Of a DNA stretch of 5,946 nucleotides, positions 1 to 5,706 are shown piece after piece (position 1 is the stretch's first letter; each line of letters begins with the position of its first letter). The translations under genes and the position numbers were made by a program. The notes beneath the pieces were generated by a model, which did not search any database, had not been told where the DNA came from, and was given only the letters and a program-made list of their open reading frames with translations. The DNA is from Microcaldota archaeon (GTDB taxonomy: Archaea > Iainarchaeota > Iainarchaeia > Iainarchaeales > JAGVWC01): the NCBI GenBank assembly GCA_018813975.1, contig JAHJAQ010000001.1, forward strand, positions 1 to 5,946. Direction: 5' to 3'.

Positions 1-738
1 GACTGGCTAACCATGCCATTAATAGGTATTGGAATCATCCTAAACCTACTATCATTCAATTGGATGGGGTTAGGACTGGGAATCGCGGTCTTTGGCCTTT
101 TGTACGCCTTGTATTGGCTGGGTAAACTAGGAGGCGGCGATGTAAAATTATTCACCGGAATTGCCATGATACTGCCCTTTTACCAAGGCCAAATTTTTTT
201 AATTCCCGTCTTATTCTTTGCAGGCATCAGCGCGATTACCTTTTATTCGATTTATTATTTGATTCGAATCTGGAAAGAAAAAATAAAGGTTAATTGGAAA
301 GAAAACCGAGACGGCATTATAAAAGGCACTTTATTTGGAGCGTTATTTACCATTTACTTTGTGTTATTAGCACAAGTAAACGGATTGAGCGTTCTAGTGA
401 CAACCATGTTATGGATTCCATTTGTACTCGCCAGTATTTTTGTGGCACTTGAAAAAACCATTAAAAAACATTTTTTCATTGCAACCATGAAAGTAAAAGA
501 GTTGGAGGAGGACGAGGTAATTGCACTCGAATTTACGGACGAAAAAATTTTGAAATCAACTGGATTGGGCACCAAAGGAATTATTGGCGAAAAAGAAAAA
601 CAAAAACTAAAAGAAATGGGCGTAAAAGAAGTGCTGATTTATGCGCATGCCCCAAAATTTGGACCGTTTATTTTTTTAGGCGTGGTTTTGAGCCTTTGGT
701 TTCCCGAAATAATCCGAGTCTTCTTCCTAGGGATCTAA
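1..738 (+). CDS. Archaeal prepilin/preflagellin peptidase (A24, GxGD family), 5'-truncated by window edge
   Basis: This is an integral-membrane aspartyl protease that should remove class III signal peptides from type IV pilin or archaellin precursors. An ATG exists at 13, but the frame is open to base 1 and reads Asp-Trp-Leu-Thr just before it. This matches the family's conserved 'IPxWLT' stretch after the first catalytic Asp, so the true start and that Asp lie outside the window. The second catalytic Asp is visible in GGGDVKLF (Asp codon 139-141). About four or five hydrophobic segments are visible: residues 1-38 and 48-85 counted from the ATG, 105-145, and a last one near the C-terminus (residues 217-241). 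A soluble block lies between them (about 157-212), rich in Lys and Glu, and resembles the C-terminal extension of archaeal A24 peptidases. The assignment is firm, but whether the substrate is archaellin or pilin cannot be told. The 3' end overlaps the convergent gene by 71 nt. Confidence 0.88.
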   Translation, partial: DWLTMPLIGIGIILNLLSFNWMGLGLGIAVFGLLYALYWLGKLGGGDVKLFTGIAMILPFYQGQIFLIPVLFFAGISAITFYSIYYLIRIWKEKIKVNWKENRDGIIKGTLFGALFTIYFVLLAQVNGLSVLVTTMLWIPFVLASIFVALEKTIKKHFFIATMKVKELEEDEVIALEFTDEKILKSTGLGTKGIIGEKEKQKLKEMGVKEVLIYAHAPKFGPFIFLGVVLSLWFPEIIRVFFLGI

Positions 739-1273
739 AGACTTGTCTTCGCTTGAATCGGTACTTCAGTTCATTAGCCAAATAGATTCGCAACAGTACA
801 ACATCTTCTTCTAACGGAATCGGTTTGCCACGCTTCCTGTGACGGTTTTGAAATTGCCTTACACGCAAGTCTTTGGGAAAAGCAACACTTCTAATGGAAT
901 AACCTGGAAAACGTGGGAGTAGATCCCTTTCAATTTGGTATTCAATAAAACTACCCAGCCCTTTTCCCGTTAAATACCGTGCACCATCAAGCGGGTGGAA
1001 GTGCCGTGTTTTGAGCATTTGGGTTTCTTCTTTCATTACTTCTACAACAACCATTCCAATCGGTTTAATGGGAACTGAGTTTCTTTTTTCCAATATTTTT
1101 TGAACCGCAGGATTCGTGGCAAAAAGCATCTTTTTCCCTGCTTTAAAGCGGTCAATGTAAATGGTGTATCGGTGCTTTACTGGTTCATCCACAGTACGAT
1201 CCTTAGTGTTATCGTTGTGTACGATGCGCACGCCCCAAACAGGGGGCTTTTCTTTAGCATTCTCCCCTTTCAT
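668..1273 (-). CDS. Unrecognised basic protein (201 aa), last gene of the mntA-hepT-rtcA series
   Basis: I do not recognise this family with confidence. The ATG at 1273 overlaps the rtcA stop as ATGA, so translation is probably coupled, which supports this start. The protein is basic. A middle stretch (about residues 80-125) reads TRHFHPLDGARYLTGKGLGS followed by an amphipathic helix. The Gly-Lys-Gly-Leu-Gly part resembles the acetyl-CoA pyrophosphate loop of GNAT acyltransferases (R/Q-x-x-G-x-G), but the rest of the GNAT fold is not obvious. Residues 130-150 carry an Arg/His-rich patch (QFQNRHRKRGK), and the last 35 residues are dense in Arg and Lys, which suggests contact with nucleic acid. 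No signal peptide or membrane segment is seen. The final 23 codons overlap the peptidase gene antisense. It could be an RNA-binding partner of RtcA or a divergent acetyltransferase; neither is shown. Confidence 0.75.
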   Translation of the reverse strand: MKGENAKEKPPVWGVRIVHNDNTKDRTVDEPVKHRYTIYIDRFKAGKKMLFATNPAVQKILEKRNSVPIKPIGMVVVEVMKEETQMLKTRHFHPLDGARYLTGKGLGSFIEYQIERDLLPRFPGYSIRSVAFPKDLRVRQFQNRHRKRGKPIPLEEDVVLLRIYLANELKYRFKRRQVFRSLGRRLGLFRETKGSKPRLKK

Positions 1274-2349
1274 TTGGATGCTTCCTTAAATCCCATTCCT
1301 TCTACAAAAATTTCACTGGAATTGTTTTTTTCGCCCGAAACCTCAAACTTTACACCCAACAACTGTTCGCACACTTTAATGTTGTTTAGGGTATGCTCTG
1401 ATAAAACCGCGGTTTCTATTGTACTCGGTCCTTTTGCTAAGGCCATAAAAGGAACTAATTGGTCCGCGAGATGTTCGTCTACGGCTCTCTCCGCACGAAT
1501 CTTTTTTAAGAGATGGTACGCGGCTTTTTTGCCAACCTCTTCTGCAGGAAACCCTTTTTTTCCAATGGCACTGGCACTCAAAACTCTTCCAGTAGAGAAA
1601 CGCGCCAGCAAAACAATACTGCTTCCGCACGAAAAAGAATTTTCTTTGCACGAAACATGCGAAACAAAATCAGTGCTTAGTTCTTGCAGTATTTTTTCTG
1701 CGATTTTAGACTGGCGTTCTGCTACTTCTCGGGGAAGAGAAGCACAAACTGAAAAACATTCAATAGATTCTAAGGTTCCCAACTCTGTAAAACAAATTGA
1801 TTTTAACGGCAACTTGGTTTTTTTAGAAACAAAAGAAACTCTTCCCTTTCCTTTTGGAAAAAAACCATGACAATTTAAGGCAACTTCAAAGCGACAATTC
1901 ATTGCTTTTAATTCTGGCAACAAAACGTTTTGCACAAACTCAATGGGCGGAGCAAACGGAACATTCGTGCCCCCAATAACGCGCAAGCGATTCTCGGAAA
2001 CTAAGGAAGGAAAAAAAACCGATTGTAGTAATAAGCCGATTGAACCGGCAGTCCCAATATTCACTACCAATCGAGTAGAAACCGGTTTTTGGGGGAAAAA
2101 AACCACTTCTGGGCTTTCCTTAAACAGCCCTTTTACGCGGGAATTGCAAATCTGCTGTAATGTTTTCAAGGCGGTTAGGTGCTGAGCTTGCAAACCAGGC
2201 CTGGGGCGCTTCTGGCGAATATGCCGGATTTCAACTGGTTTTTGGAGTAAAGCACTCAATCCAATCGCGGTTCGAAAAACCTGACCGCCGGCACTAGCAT
2301 CAACCACAATCGGCACCATATTCAATTTTTCTTCTGTCAAAAAATTCAC
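1270..2349 (-). CDS. rtcA: RNA 3'-terminal phosphate cyclase
   Basis: This enzyme converts RNA 3'-phosphate ends to 2',3'-cyclic phosphates using ATP, through a covalent His-AMP intermediate, in the cytoplasm. Family blocks in order (numbering from the GTG at 2349): VVDASAGGQVFRT (15-27), RxKRPRPGLQAQHL (47-58), GTAGSIGLLLQ (99-109), GGTNVPFAPP (126-135), HGFFPKGKGR (161-170) and DEHLADQLVPFMALA (291-305). His293 corresponds to the AMP-accepting histidine, so this looks like a cyclase and not a catalytically dead Rcl1-type homologue. The N-terminal loop, normally DGxxGEGGGQ, is three residues shorter here and lacks the Glu. At 359 aa it is slightly longer than usual (about 340). The GTG lies five bases after the hepT stop; an ATG at 2319 (residue 11) would give a start more like the family's, and neither has a clear Shine-Dalgarno. 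The function is firm and the start uncertain. Confidence 0.93.
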   Translation of the reverse strand: MNFLTEEKLNMVPIVVDASAGGQVFRTAIGLSALLQKPVEIRHIRQKRPRPGLQAQHLTALKTLQQICNSRVKGLFKESPEVVFFPQKPVSTRLVVNIGTAGSIGLLLQSVFFPSLVSENRLRVIGGTNVPFAPPIEFVQNVLLPELKAMNCRFEVALNCHGFFPKGKGRVSFVSKKTKLPLKSICFTELGTLESIECFSVCASLPREVAERQSKIAEKILQELSTDFVSHVSCKENSFSCGSSIVLLARFSTGRVLSASAIGKKGFPAEEVGKKAAYHLLKKIRAERAVDEHLADQLVPFMALAKGPSTIETAVLSEHTLNNIKVCEQLLGVKFEVSGEKNNSSEIFVEGMGFKEASK

Positions 2350-2354
2350 CGCAA

Positions 2355-2765
2355 TTATTTCAGTTTTTTAAGATAATCCAAAAAAGAATTTGCATCGCGA
2401 ACGATTTCACCAGTCAAAGACTCAAAAACCAATTCATCATCAATGCAGCCGTACTCGTGCGCCAAAATATTACGCATTCCTTTTGCCTGTTTCAATCGGA
2501 AAGCCAATTCAGAAGGAATAATTCTAGCCGACACTAAAACGTCAAATGCTTCTTTATCCTCTTCCGGCGCTTTCAGGCTTTTTTCACGAATAACCAAAAA
2601 CACGGCATCCACGATTCCTTCCACAATTTTTTCAAAAAAAAGCTCGCACGCTGCACGCGTCTTGACATCTTCTTTATACTCGAAAAAACCAGTTGGAAGA
2701 AACGATTCCAATTCTGTTACAAACGATTCGATTTCCCGTATTTTTTCCTTAAGACGCGCGTTCAA
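2355..2765 (-). CDS. hepT: HepT-like HEPN-domain ribonuclease toxin
   Basis: This is a small all-helical protein of 136 aa, the expected size for HepT/DUF86. It carries the HEPN catalytic signature R-x4-H-x-Y as RNILAHEY (Arg98, His103, Tyr105). In characterised HepT-MntA pairs this motif makes an RNase that the partner silences by adding AMP to the Tyr. The open frame continues upstream to 2906, but that part is antitoxin sequence in another frame with odd composition. The TTG at 2765 has GGGGAG eight bases before it and begins exactly where HepT homology should, giving a 17-nt overlap with mntA. A second TTG at 2771 is possible but too close to the Shine-Dalgarno. The order antitoxin then toxin, with overlap, fits a cotranslated toxin-antitoxin pair. 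All three motif residues are intact, so it is probably active. Confidence 0.9.
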   Translation of the reverse strand: MNARLKEKIREIESFVTELESFLPTGFFEYKEDVKTRAACELFFEKIVEGIVDAVFLVIREKSLKAPEEDKEAFDVLVSARIIPSELAFRLKQAKGMRNILAHEYGCIDDELVFESLTGEIVRDANSFLDYLKKLK

Positions 2766-3255
2766 AAACAATTCTCCCCTTGAACTGGATTTCTTCTTTA
2801 ATCTTGGAAGGTAACTCGTTAAAAACCAAAACATCCAATTGTGCAGGCAAAACCGCCAGGGTTTCCTTTCGGAACAACAAAGCTTCTTTTGCACTGATGG
2901 AATCAAACTTCACAGCCAAATCCACGTCCGAGCGCAACAAACGCTTGTTCTCAACCGTGGAACCAAACAGCCACACTCGAATAATACGTGATGCCAAGCG
3001 GTGCTCCAAAAAAACTTCCTTTGCTTCTTCCACCAACTCCTTAATTTGGCTTCCTTTTTTTAGGTTTTTTTCAGCTGCAAACGGAGCCAACTCCAAAACC
3101 GCGCGAAACTTGGGACGGATGTCGCGCGACAAACGATTCCGCTCGGACTGGGAAAGCGAAACCCCCAAAACCTGTTTCTCAATAATTACCAATTCGCGCT
3201 TCCCAAACAGCCTGCGCAATGCAGGATTCGAACGCACCAAAGACAGCAAACCCAA
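2749..3255 (-). CDS. mntA: MntA-like minimal nucleotidyltransferase antitoxin
   Basis: This protein probably neutralises HepT by transferring AMP to its active-site Tyr. The nucleotidyltransferase signature G-S-x10-D-x-D is complete: Gly98-Ser99 and Asp110/Asp112 in LLRSDVDLAV, with a third carboxylate likely at Asp141 in QLDVLVFNELP. Residues 11-90 form an N-terminal extension (containing SQSERNRLSRDIRPKFRAV) absent from minimal MNTs of about 100 residues. It may be a helical DNA-binding or dimerisation module, which could serve autoregulation. The start is uncertain: TTG 3255 lacks a Shine-Dalgarno, and GTG 3237 (residue 7) is an alternative. In frame upstream the sequence is open to 3297 but hydrophobic and unlikely to be coding. 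The gene overlaps hepT by 17 nt and begins next to an inverted repeat. Confidence 0.88.
   Translation of the reverse strand: MGLLSLVRSNPALRRLFGKRELVIIEKQVLGVSLSQSERNRLSRDIRPKFRAVLELAPFAAEKNLKKGSQIKELVEEAKEVFLEHRLASRIIRVWLFGSTVENKRLLRSDVDLAVKFDSISAKEALLFRKETLAVLPAQLDVLVFNELPSKIKEEIQFKGRIVFERAS
2774..2779 (-). promoter_or_regulatory. Shine-Dalgarno GGGGAG that sets the hepT start
   Basis: Read on the minus strand this is GGGGAG, eight bases before the TTG at 2765. It is the best ribosome-binding site in the minus-strand series and lies inside the mntA coding sequence. It decides the short, family-length hepT start over the longer open frame. Confidence 0.6.
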
Positions 3256-3278
3256 AAATAACCACCAATACGAATATA

Positions 3279-3298
3279 ATAACCTTAATAAAGGTTAT
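3279..3298. repeat. 8-bp inverted repeat, possible operator of the toxin-antitoxin series
   Basis: ATAACCTT and AAGGTTAT are perfect inverse copies separated by AATA. The repeat lies 24 bp upstream of the mntA TTG and overlaps TATA-like sequence on both strands. Such a position suits a repressor site that would block transcription. As RNA it would form a weak AT-rich hairpin without a following T-run, so a terminator is less likely. Confidence 0.4.
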
Positions 3299-3439
3299 AA
3301 TTCTTTCTTTCCAAACAAGGGGTCCAAAAACAGTTAAAAGCATAAACACTCAATCTTTGTTAAATATCATTCCGAATCAGAACGCGGCGATTTACTGGAT
3401 TCCGCACCACTTAAGAAAGAATTAAAACGTCGAATGCAA

Positions 3440-3443
3440 GAGG
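3440..3443 (+). promoter_or_regulatory. Shine-Dalgarno GAGG before the epimerase gene
   Basis: GAGG lies ten bases before the ATG at 3454, within the usual archaeal range, and supports that start. Confidence 0.4.
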
Positions 3444-3453
3444 CAGATACAAA

Positions 3454-4407
3454 ATGAAAATTCTTGTAACAGGAAGCACTGGATTGATTGGAAAAGAAGT
3501 GGTCAAACAGCTTCAAGCCAAAAACATGGAAATAGTGGAATATTCGAATAGCCAAGGCCAAGACATCTTAGATTTGAAACAATTAAAAAAAGCTGCTAAA
3601 GGATGCCATGGCATTATTCACTTGGCAGCGATTATTGATGAAAATGCATCCAAAAACAAGATTTGGAAAACCAATGTAGAAGGCACCAAAAATGTGTTAG
3701 ATGCCGCCACCCAAGAAAAAGTAGGTCGACTTGTTTTTTTGAGCAGTGTTGGAGTATATGGAAATCAAACAGGAACCAAAACAGAAGAAACTCCTTCAAA
3801 CCCAACCAGCGCCTATGAAAAAAGCAAAGTAGAAGGAGAAAAGCTCGTACAAGAATATCAAGAACTGATTTCCTATACTGTTATTCGCAGTGCACTTGTA
3901 ATCGGCCCTAATCAGTACTGGAAACAAATTTTTAAAACAGTGAAAAAAAATACGCCATTGGTTGGAACAGGGACCAATCCATGGCAGACTATTTATTATA
4001 AGGACTTGGCAAATGCCATTGTGTTCTTGTTGTTTTTGGATGCCGCCGAAAACGAAACATTTTTAGTGGCGGGAGAAGAAAAACCAAGCCTGAAAGAATT
4101 GGTTAGTATTATGCGCGGGCAAGCAGGATTATCCGCCAAGGTTCCAACTGTTTCTGTTTGGATGGGAAAACTAATGGGATTTTTTTTAGGAATCTTGTGG
4201 AAGCTGCAAGGAAAACCCAATATTTTTGCAGGCAATAATATTGATCGCTTGTTACGAGAACGCGCGTATGATTTAACCAAAATGCACGCGTATGGTTGGA
4301 AAGCAAAATATTCTTTTCAGGAAGCACTAAAAGAAACCCTGTTTGAATTAGAACAAGAGGGAAAAAATGGCAAAAAGAAAGCGCTAGACAAAGAAAACGC
4401 GTATTAG
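3454..4407 (+). CDS. NAD(P)-dependent epimerase/dehydratase, extended SDR family
   Basis: This is a Rossmann-fold oxidoreductase of 317 aa. The nucleotide-binding motif TGSTGLIG (residues 6-13) fits T-G-x-x-G-x-x-G, HLAA (56-59) is the stabilising N/H-A-A motif, SSVGVYG (97-103) holds the catalytic Ser, and YEKSK (121-125) is the Y-x3-K pair. Residues about 215-300 form the substrate-binding part, ending in the typical DLTKMHAYGWKAKYSFQEAL pattern (family: 'DxxKAxxxLGwxPxxs'). This resembles UDP-sugar 4-epimerases and 3-beta-HSD-like dehydrogenases, and the substrate cannot be fixed from sequence. A hydrophobic patch (GKLMGFFLGIL, about 232-242) may touch membrane or a lipid substrate. The C-terminal tail is Lys/Glu-rich and probably disordered. 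The ATG has GAGG ten bases upstream and aligns with the usual first strand. It is followed by mazG after 37 bases, probably in one transcript. Confidence 0.9.
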   Translation: MKILVTGSTGLIGKEVVKQLQAKNMEIVEYSNSQGQDILDLKQLKKAAKGCHGIIHLAAIIDENASKNKIWKTNVEGTKNVLDAATQEKVGRLVFLSSVGVYGNQTGTKTEETPSNPTSAYEKSKVEGEKLVQEYQELISYTVIRSALVIGPNQYWKQIFKTVKKNTPLVGTGTNPWQTIYYKDLANAIVFLLFLDAAENETFLVAGEEKPSLKELVSIMRGQAGLSAKVPTVSVWMGKLMGFFLGILWKLQGKPNIFAGNNIDRLLRERAYDLTKMHAYGWKAKYSFQEALKETLFELEQEGKNGKKKALDKENAY

Positions 4408-4448
4408 CGCGATTTGAAAGACCTAAAAAACAAGGGAAAGAAAAATGA
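4367..4448 (+). other. Possible small basic ORF, continuous only with a frameshift
   Basis: AGAGG at 4356-4360 precedes an ATG at 4367 that reads MAKRKR and then TAG (4385-4387). Skipping one base at 4385 opens a frame reading RQRKRVLARFERPKKQGKEK, whose TGA (4446-4448) overlaps the mazG ATG as ATGA. It overlaps the epimerase 3' end. This is either a broken small gene, a sequencing error or chance in a Lys/Arg-rich stretch; I lean to chance or decay. Confidence 0.2.
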
Positions 4449-4846
4449 TCCAAAAAAAACAATTTTTTGACTTGCTAGCATTAGCGCATACATTACGAGA
4501 AAAAAACCCCTGGCATCAAAAACAAAGAATTGAAACCCTTTCCAAACACGTTTTGGAAGAAGCAACAGAAGTCCATACCGCGATTCAAGAAAAAGATTGG
4601 GAAGAAGTACAAGAAGAAATAGGGGATTTGATGTGGGTGCTGGCAATTGTTGCAGAGGTTGCCCAAGAAAAAGGCCTTTTTTCAATGCAAGACAGTATTG
4701 ACACGATTTACAAAAAAATTATTAGAAGAAACCCCCACATTTTTACCGGAAAAAAGGTTTCTAGTGAAAAAGAAATTCGAAAACAATATTTGGAAATTAA
4801 ACAACAAGAAAAAAAAGAAAAAGCACGAAAACGAAAAACGCAATAA
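4445..4846 (+). CDS. mazG: MazG-type nucleotide pyrophosphohydrolase
   Basis: This 133-aa, single-domain all-alpha NTP pyrophosphohydrolase removes pyrophosphate from NTPs or dNTPs and probably cleans the nucleotide pool. The family signature is clear: NPW (21-23) near the start, the metal-binding E-E-x-x-E at 38-42 (LEEATEV), then E-x-x-D at 58-61 (EEIGDLMWVL), and the MazG-like end IRRNPHIFTG with a His in the 'RxPHVF' position. The last 20 residues are mostly Lys, Arg, Glu and Gln and extend beyond the domain. Bacterial MazG has two such domains; this is the short single-domain form common in archaea. AGGG at 4433-4436 is a weak ribosome-binding site eight bases before the ATG. The stop codon TAA directly abuts the stop of the convergent GGGP synthase gene. 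Confidence 0.9.
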   Translation: MIQKKQFFDLLALAHTLREKNPWHQKQRIETLSKHVLEEATEVHTAIQEKDWEEVQEEIGDLMWVLAIVAEVAQEKGLFSMQDSIDTIYKKIIRRNPHIFTGKKVSSEKEIRKQYLEIKQQEKKEKARKRKTQ

Positions 4847-5647
4847 CTATTTTCTAGCTTGAACGCCTTTTTTCATTCCTTTTACGATTCCTTCCATGGC
4901 TTTGCGTGCCTTGCTTAAATCGCAATTGCTTCTTTCAATAGCGGCTCCAACATGAATGATATCAGCACCTGCTTTCATGGTTTCAAAAGCAAATTGTTCC
5001 GTCCCCACTCCCCCCGCAACTAGTAAGGGAACATCAATGGTTTTTTTGACAATAGAAATCATTTCAGGAGGGGCCGGGCTTGGGGCGCCACCACCACTTT
5101 CCAGAATAATCAATTGACTGCCCATTTTTTGGCCTGCTAATGCTGTTGCCGCCGCTAAATAAGGAATGTTTCTGGGAATTAACTGGGCTCTTCCCACCCA
5201 ACCAACTGCTCTGCCAGGGTCTACTACAATATAAGAGGTTGGAATGGTTTCCAATCCAATTTTTTTGATTGGCATGGCAGACGCGATTTGAGCACCCGAA
5301 ATATAATAAGGATCTAAAGAATTCAATAAGCTCATAAAATAAATGGCATCCGCGTGCTTTGAAACAGAAGCAATATTGCCCGGAAACAATACCACGGGCA
5401 AAGAACAGTTTTCTTTGGCTTGTAAAATGGTTTGATCCAATAATTCTCCTTGTGCGCCAACACTGCCCCCAATGGCAATAGCATTAAAACCAACCTCTTG
5501 TGCCACCTTGCACACTTTTCCAGTAACCTCAGGAGTTTGATTGGGCGGATCAATCACTAAAAACGCCAGGGCCTTTTGACTTTCTAAATCTTGCAAGATT
5601 TTTTGATATGTTTTTCCAATCAGAGGCAAAGAGAACACAACATTCAC
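4847..5647 (-). CDS. Geranylgeranylglyceryl phosphate synthase (GGGP synthase)
   Basis: This enzyme joins sn-glycerol-1-phosphate to geranylgeranyl diphosphate, the first committed step of archaeal ether-lipid synthesis. It is a TIM-barrel protein of 266 aa (family about 230-260). Motifs in order: VIDP with the likely Mg-binding Asp33, IGGS (59-62), VLFPGN (86-91), FMSLLNS (104-110), a glycerol-phosphate loop TSYIVVDPGRAVGWVG (137-152), LESGGGA (182-188), VAGGVGT (210-216) and HVGAAIE (232-238). The MSLLNS and long loop favour the group II type. The usual 'DPDK' reads DPPN here. The start is GTG at 5647: an in-frame TAG comes immediately before it, so no longer protein is possible. A TATA-like box about 25 bases upstream would place transcription at this codon. 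It converges with mazG with no spacer. Confidence 0.94.
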   Translation of the reverse strand: MNVVFSLPLIGKTYQKILQDLESQKALAFLVIDPPNQTPEVTGKVCKVAQEVGFNAIAIGGSVGAQGELLDQTILQAKENCSLPVVLFPGNIASVSKHADAIYFMSLLNSLDPYYISGAQIASAMPIKKIGLETIPTSYIVVDPGRAVGWVGRAQLIPRNIPYLAAATALAGQKMGSQLIILESGGGAPSPAPPEMISIVKKTIDVPLLVAGGVGTEQFAFETMKAGADIIHVGAAIERSNCDLSKARKAMEGIVKGMKKGVQARK

Positions 5648-5668
5648 CTAAAAACCCAGGGAGAAAGG

Positions 5669-5679
5669 ATATTTAAAAG
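5669..5679 (-). promoter_or_regulatory. TATA-like box for the GGGP synthase gene, probably leaderless
   Basis: On the minus strand the sequence is CTTTTAAATAT, and its centre lies about 26 bases from the GTG at 5647. Archaeal transcription usually begins about 25 bases after the TATA centre, so the mRNA would begin at or next to the start codon. The box is nearly symmetrical, so it could also act for the plus strand, where GAAAG upstream resembles a BRE. Confidence 0.5.
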
Positions 5680-5699
5680 AAAGAGGTTGGCCTTTTTGA

Positions 5700-5706
5700 T
5701 TTAAAA
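5700..5706 (+). promoter_or_regulatory. TATA-like box for the RPA-like gene
   Basis: TTTAAAA is centred at 5703, about 29 bases before the ATG at 5732. Predicted initiation near 5728-5730 would leave almost no leader, consistent with the absence of a Shine-Dalgarno before this ATG. Confidence 0.4.

Larger units (their letters stand above)
3256..3453. other. Divergent intergenic region between mntA and the epimerase gene
   Basis: This 198-bp, AT-rich spacer holds an 8-bp inverted repeat (3279-3298) and several TATA-like stretches: TTATAA at 3295-3300 and TTAAATAT at 3360-3367 usable for the plus strand, and TTATAA or TATTATAT at about 3275-3300 for the minus strand. It also has an open frame (3338-3457, plus) with no ATG, GTG or TTG until codon 32, which ends in an ATGA overlap with the epimerase start. 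No tRNA or other recognisable RNA gene is seen. Confidence 0.55.

Noticed and set aside
13..15. ATG at 13 as the true start of the prepilin peptidase
   Set aside because: The frame is open to base 1 and reads DWLT, a conserved internal family stretch, so the gene starts outside the window.
1100..1870. Long plus-strand open frame of 256 codons
   Set aside because: It is antisense to rtcA and the orphan gene, has low-complexity, Ser/Phe/Lys-biased composition and no recognisable motif; rtcA on the other strand explains the region.
2766..2906. N-terminal extension of the HEPN protein to an ATG-type start at 2906
   Set aside because: The added 47 residues are mntA read in another frame, and the HEPN family length and Shine-Dalgarno favour TTG 2765.
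2780..3337. Plus-strand open frame of 185 codons
   Set aside because: It is antisense to mntA, rich in Ser, Asn, Thr and Lys with no domain pattern; the MNT motif on the minus strand is decisive.
3219..3425. Plus-strand open frame of 68 codons before the epimerase
   Set aside because: Its first half is antisense to mntA and it has no protein-like pattern; the neighbouring frame ending in ATGA is the more interesting one.
4109..4462. Minus-strand open frame across the epimerase 3' end
   Set aside because: It is antisense to clear epimerase coding sequence and Leu/Phe-rich only because the sense strand is Lys/Glu-rich.
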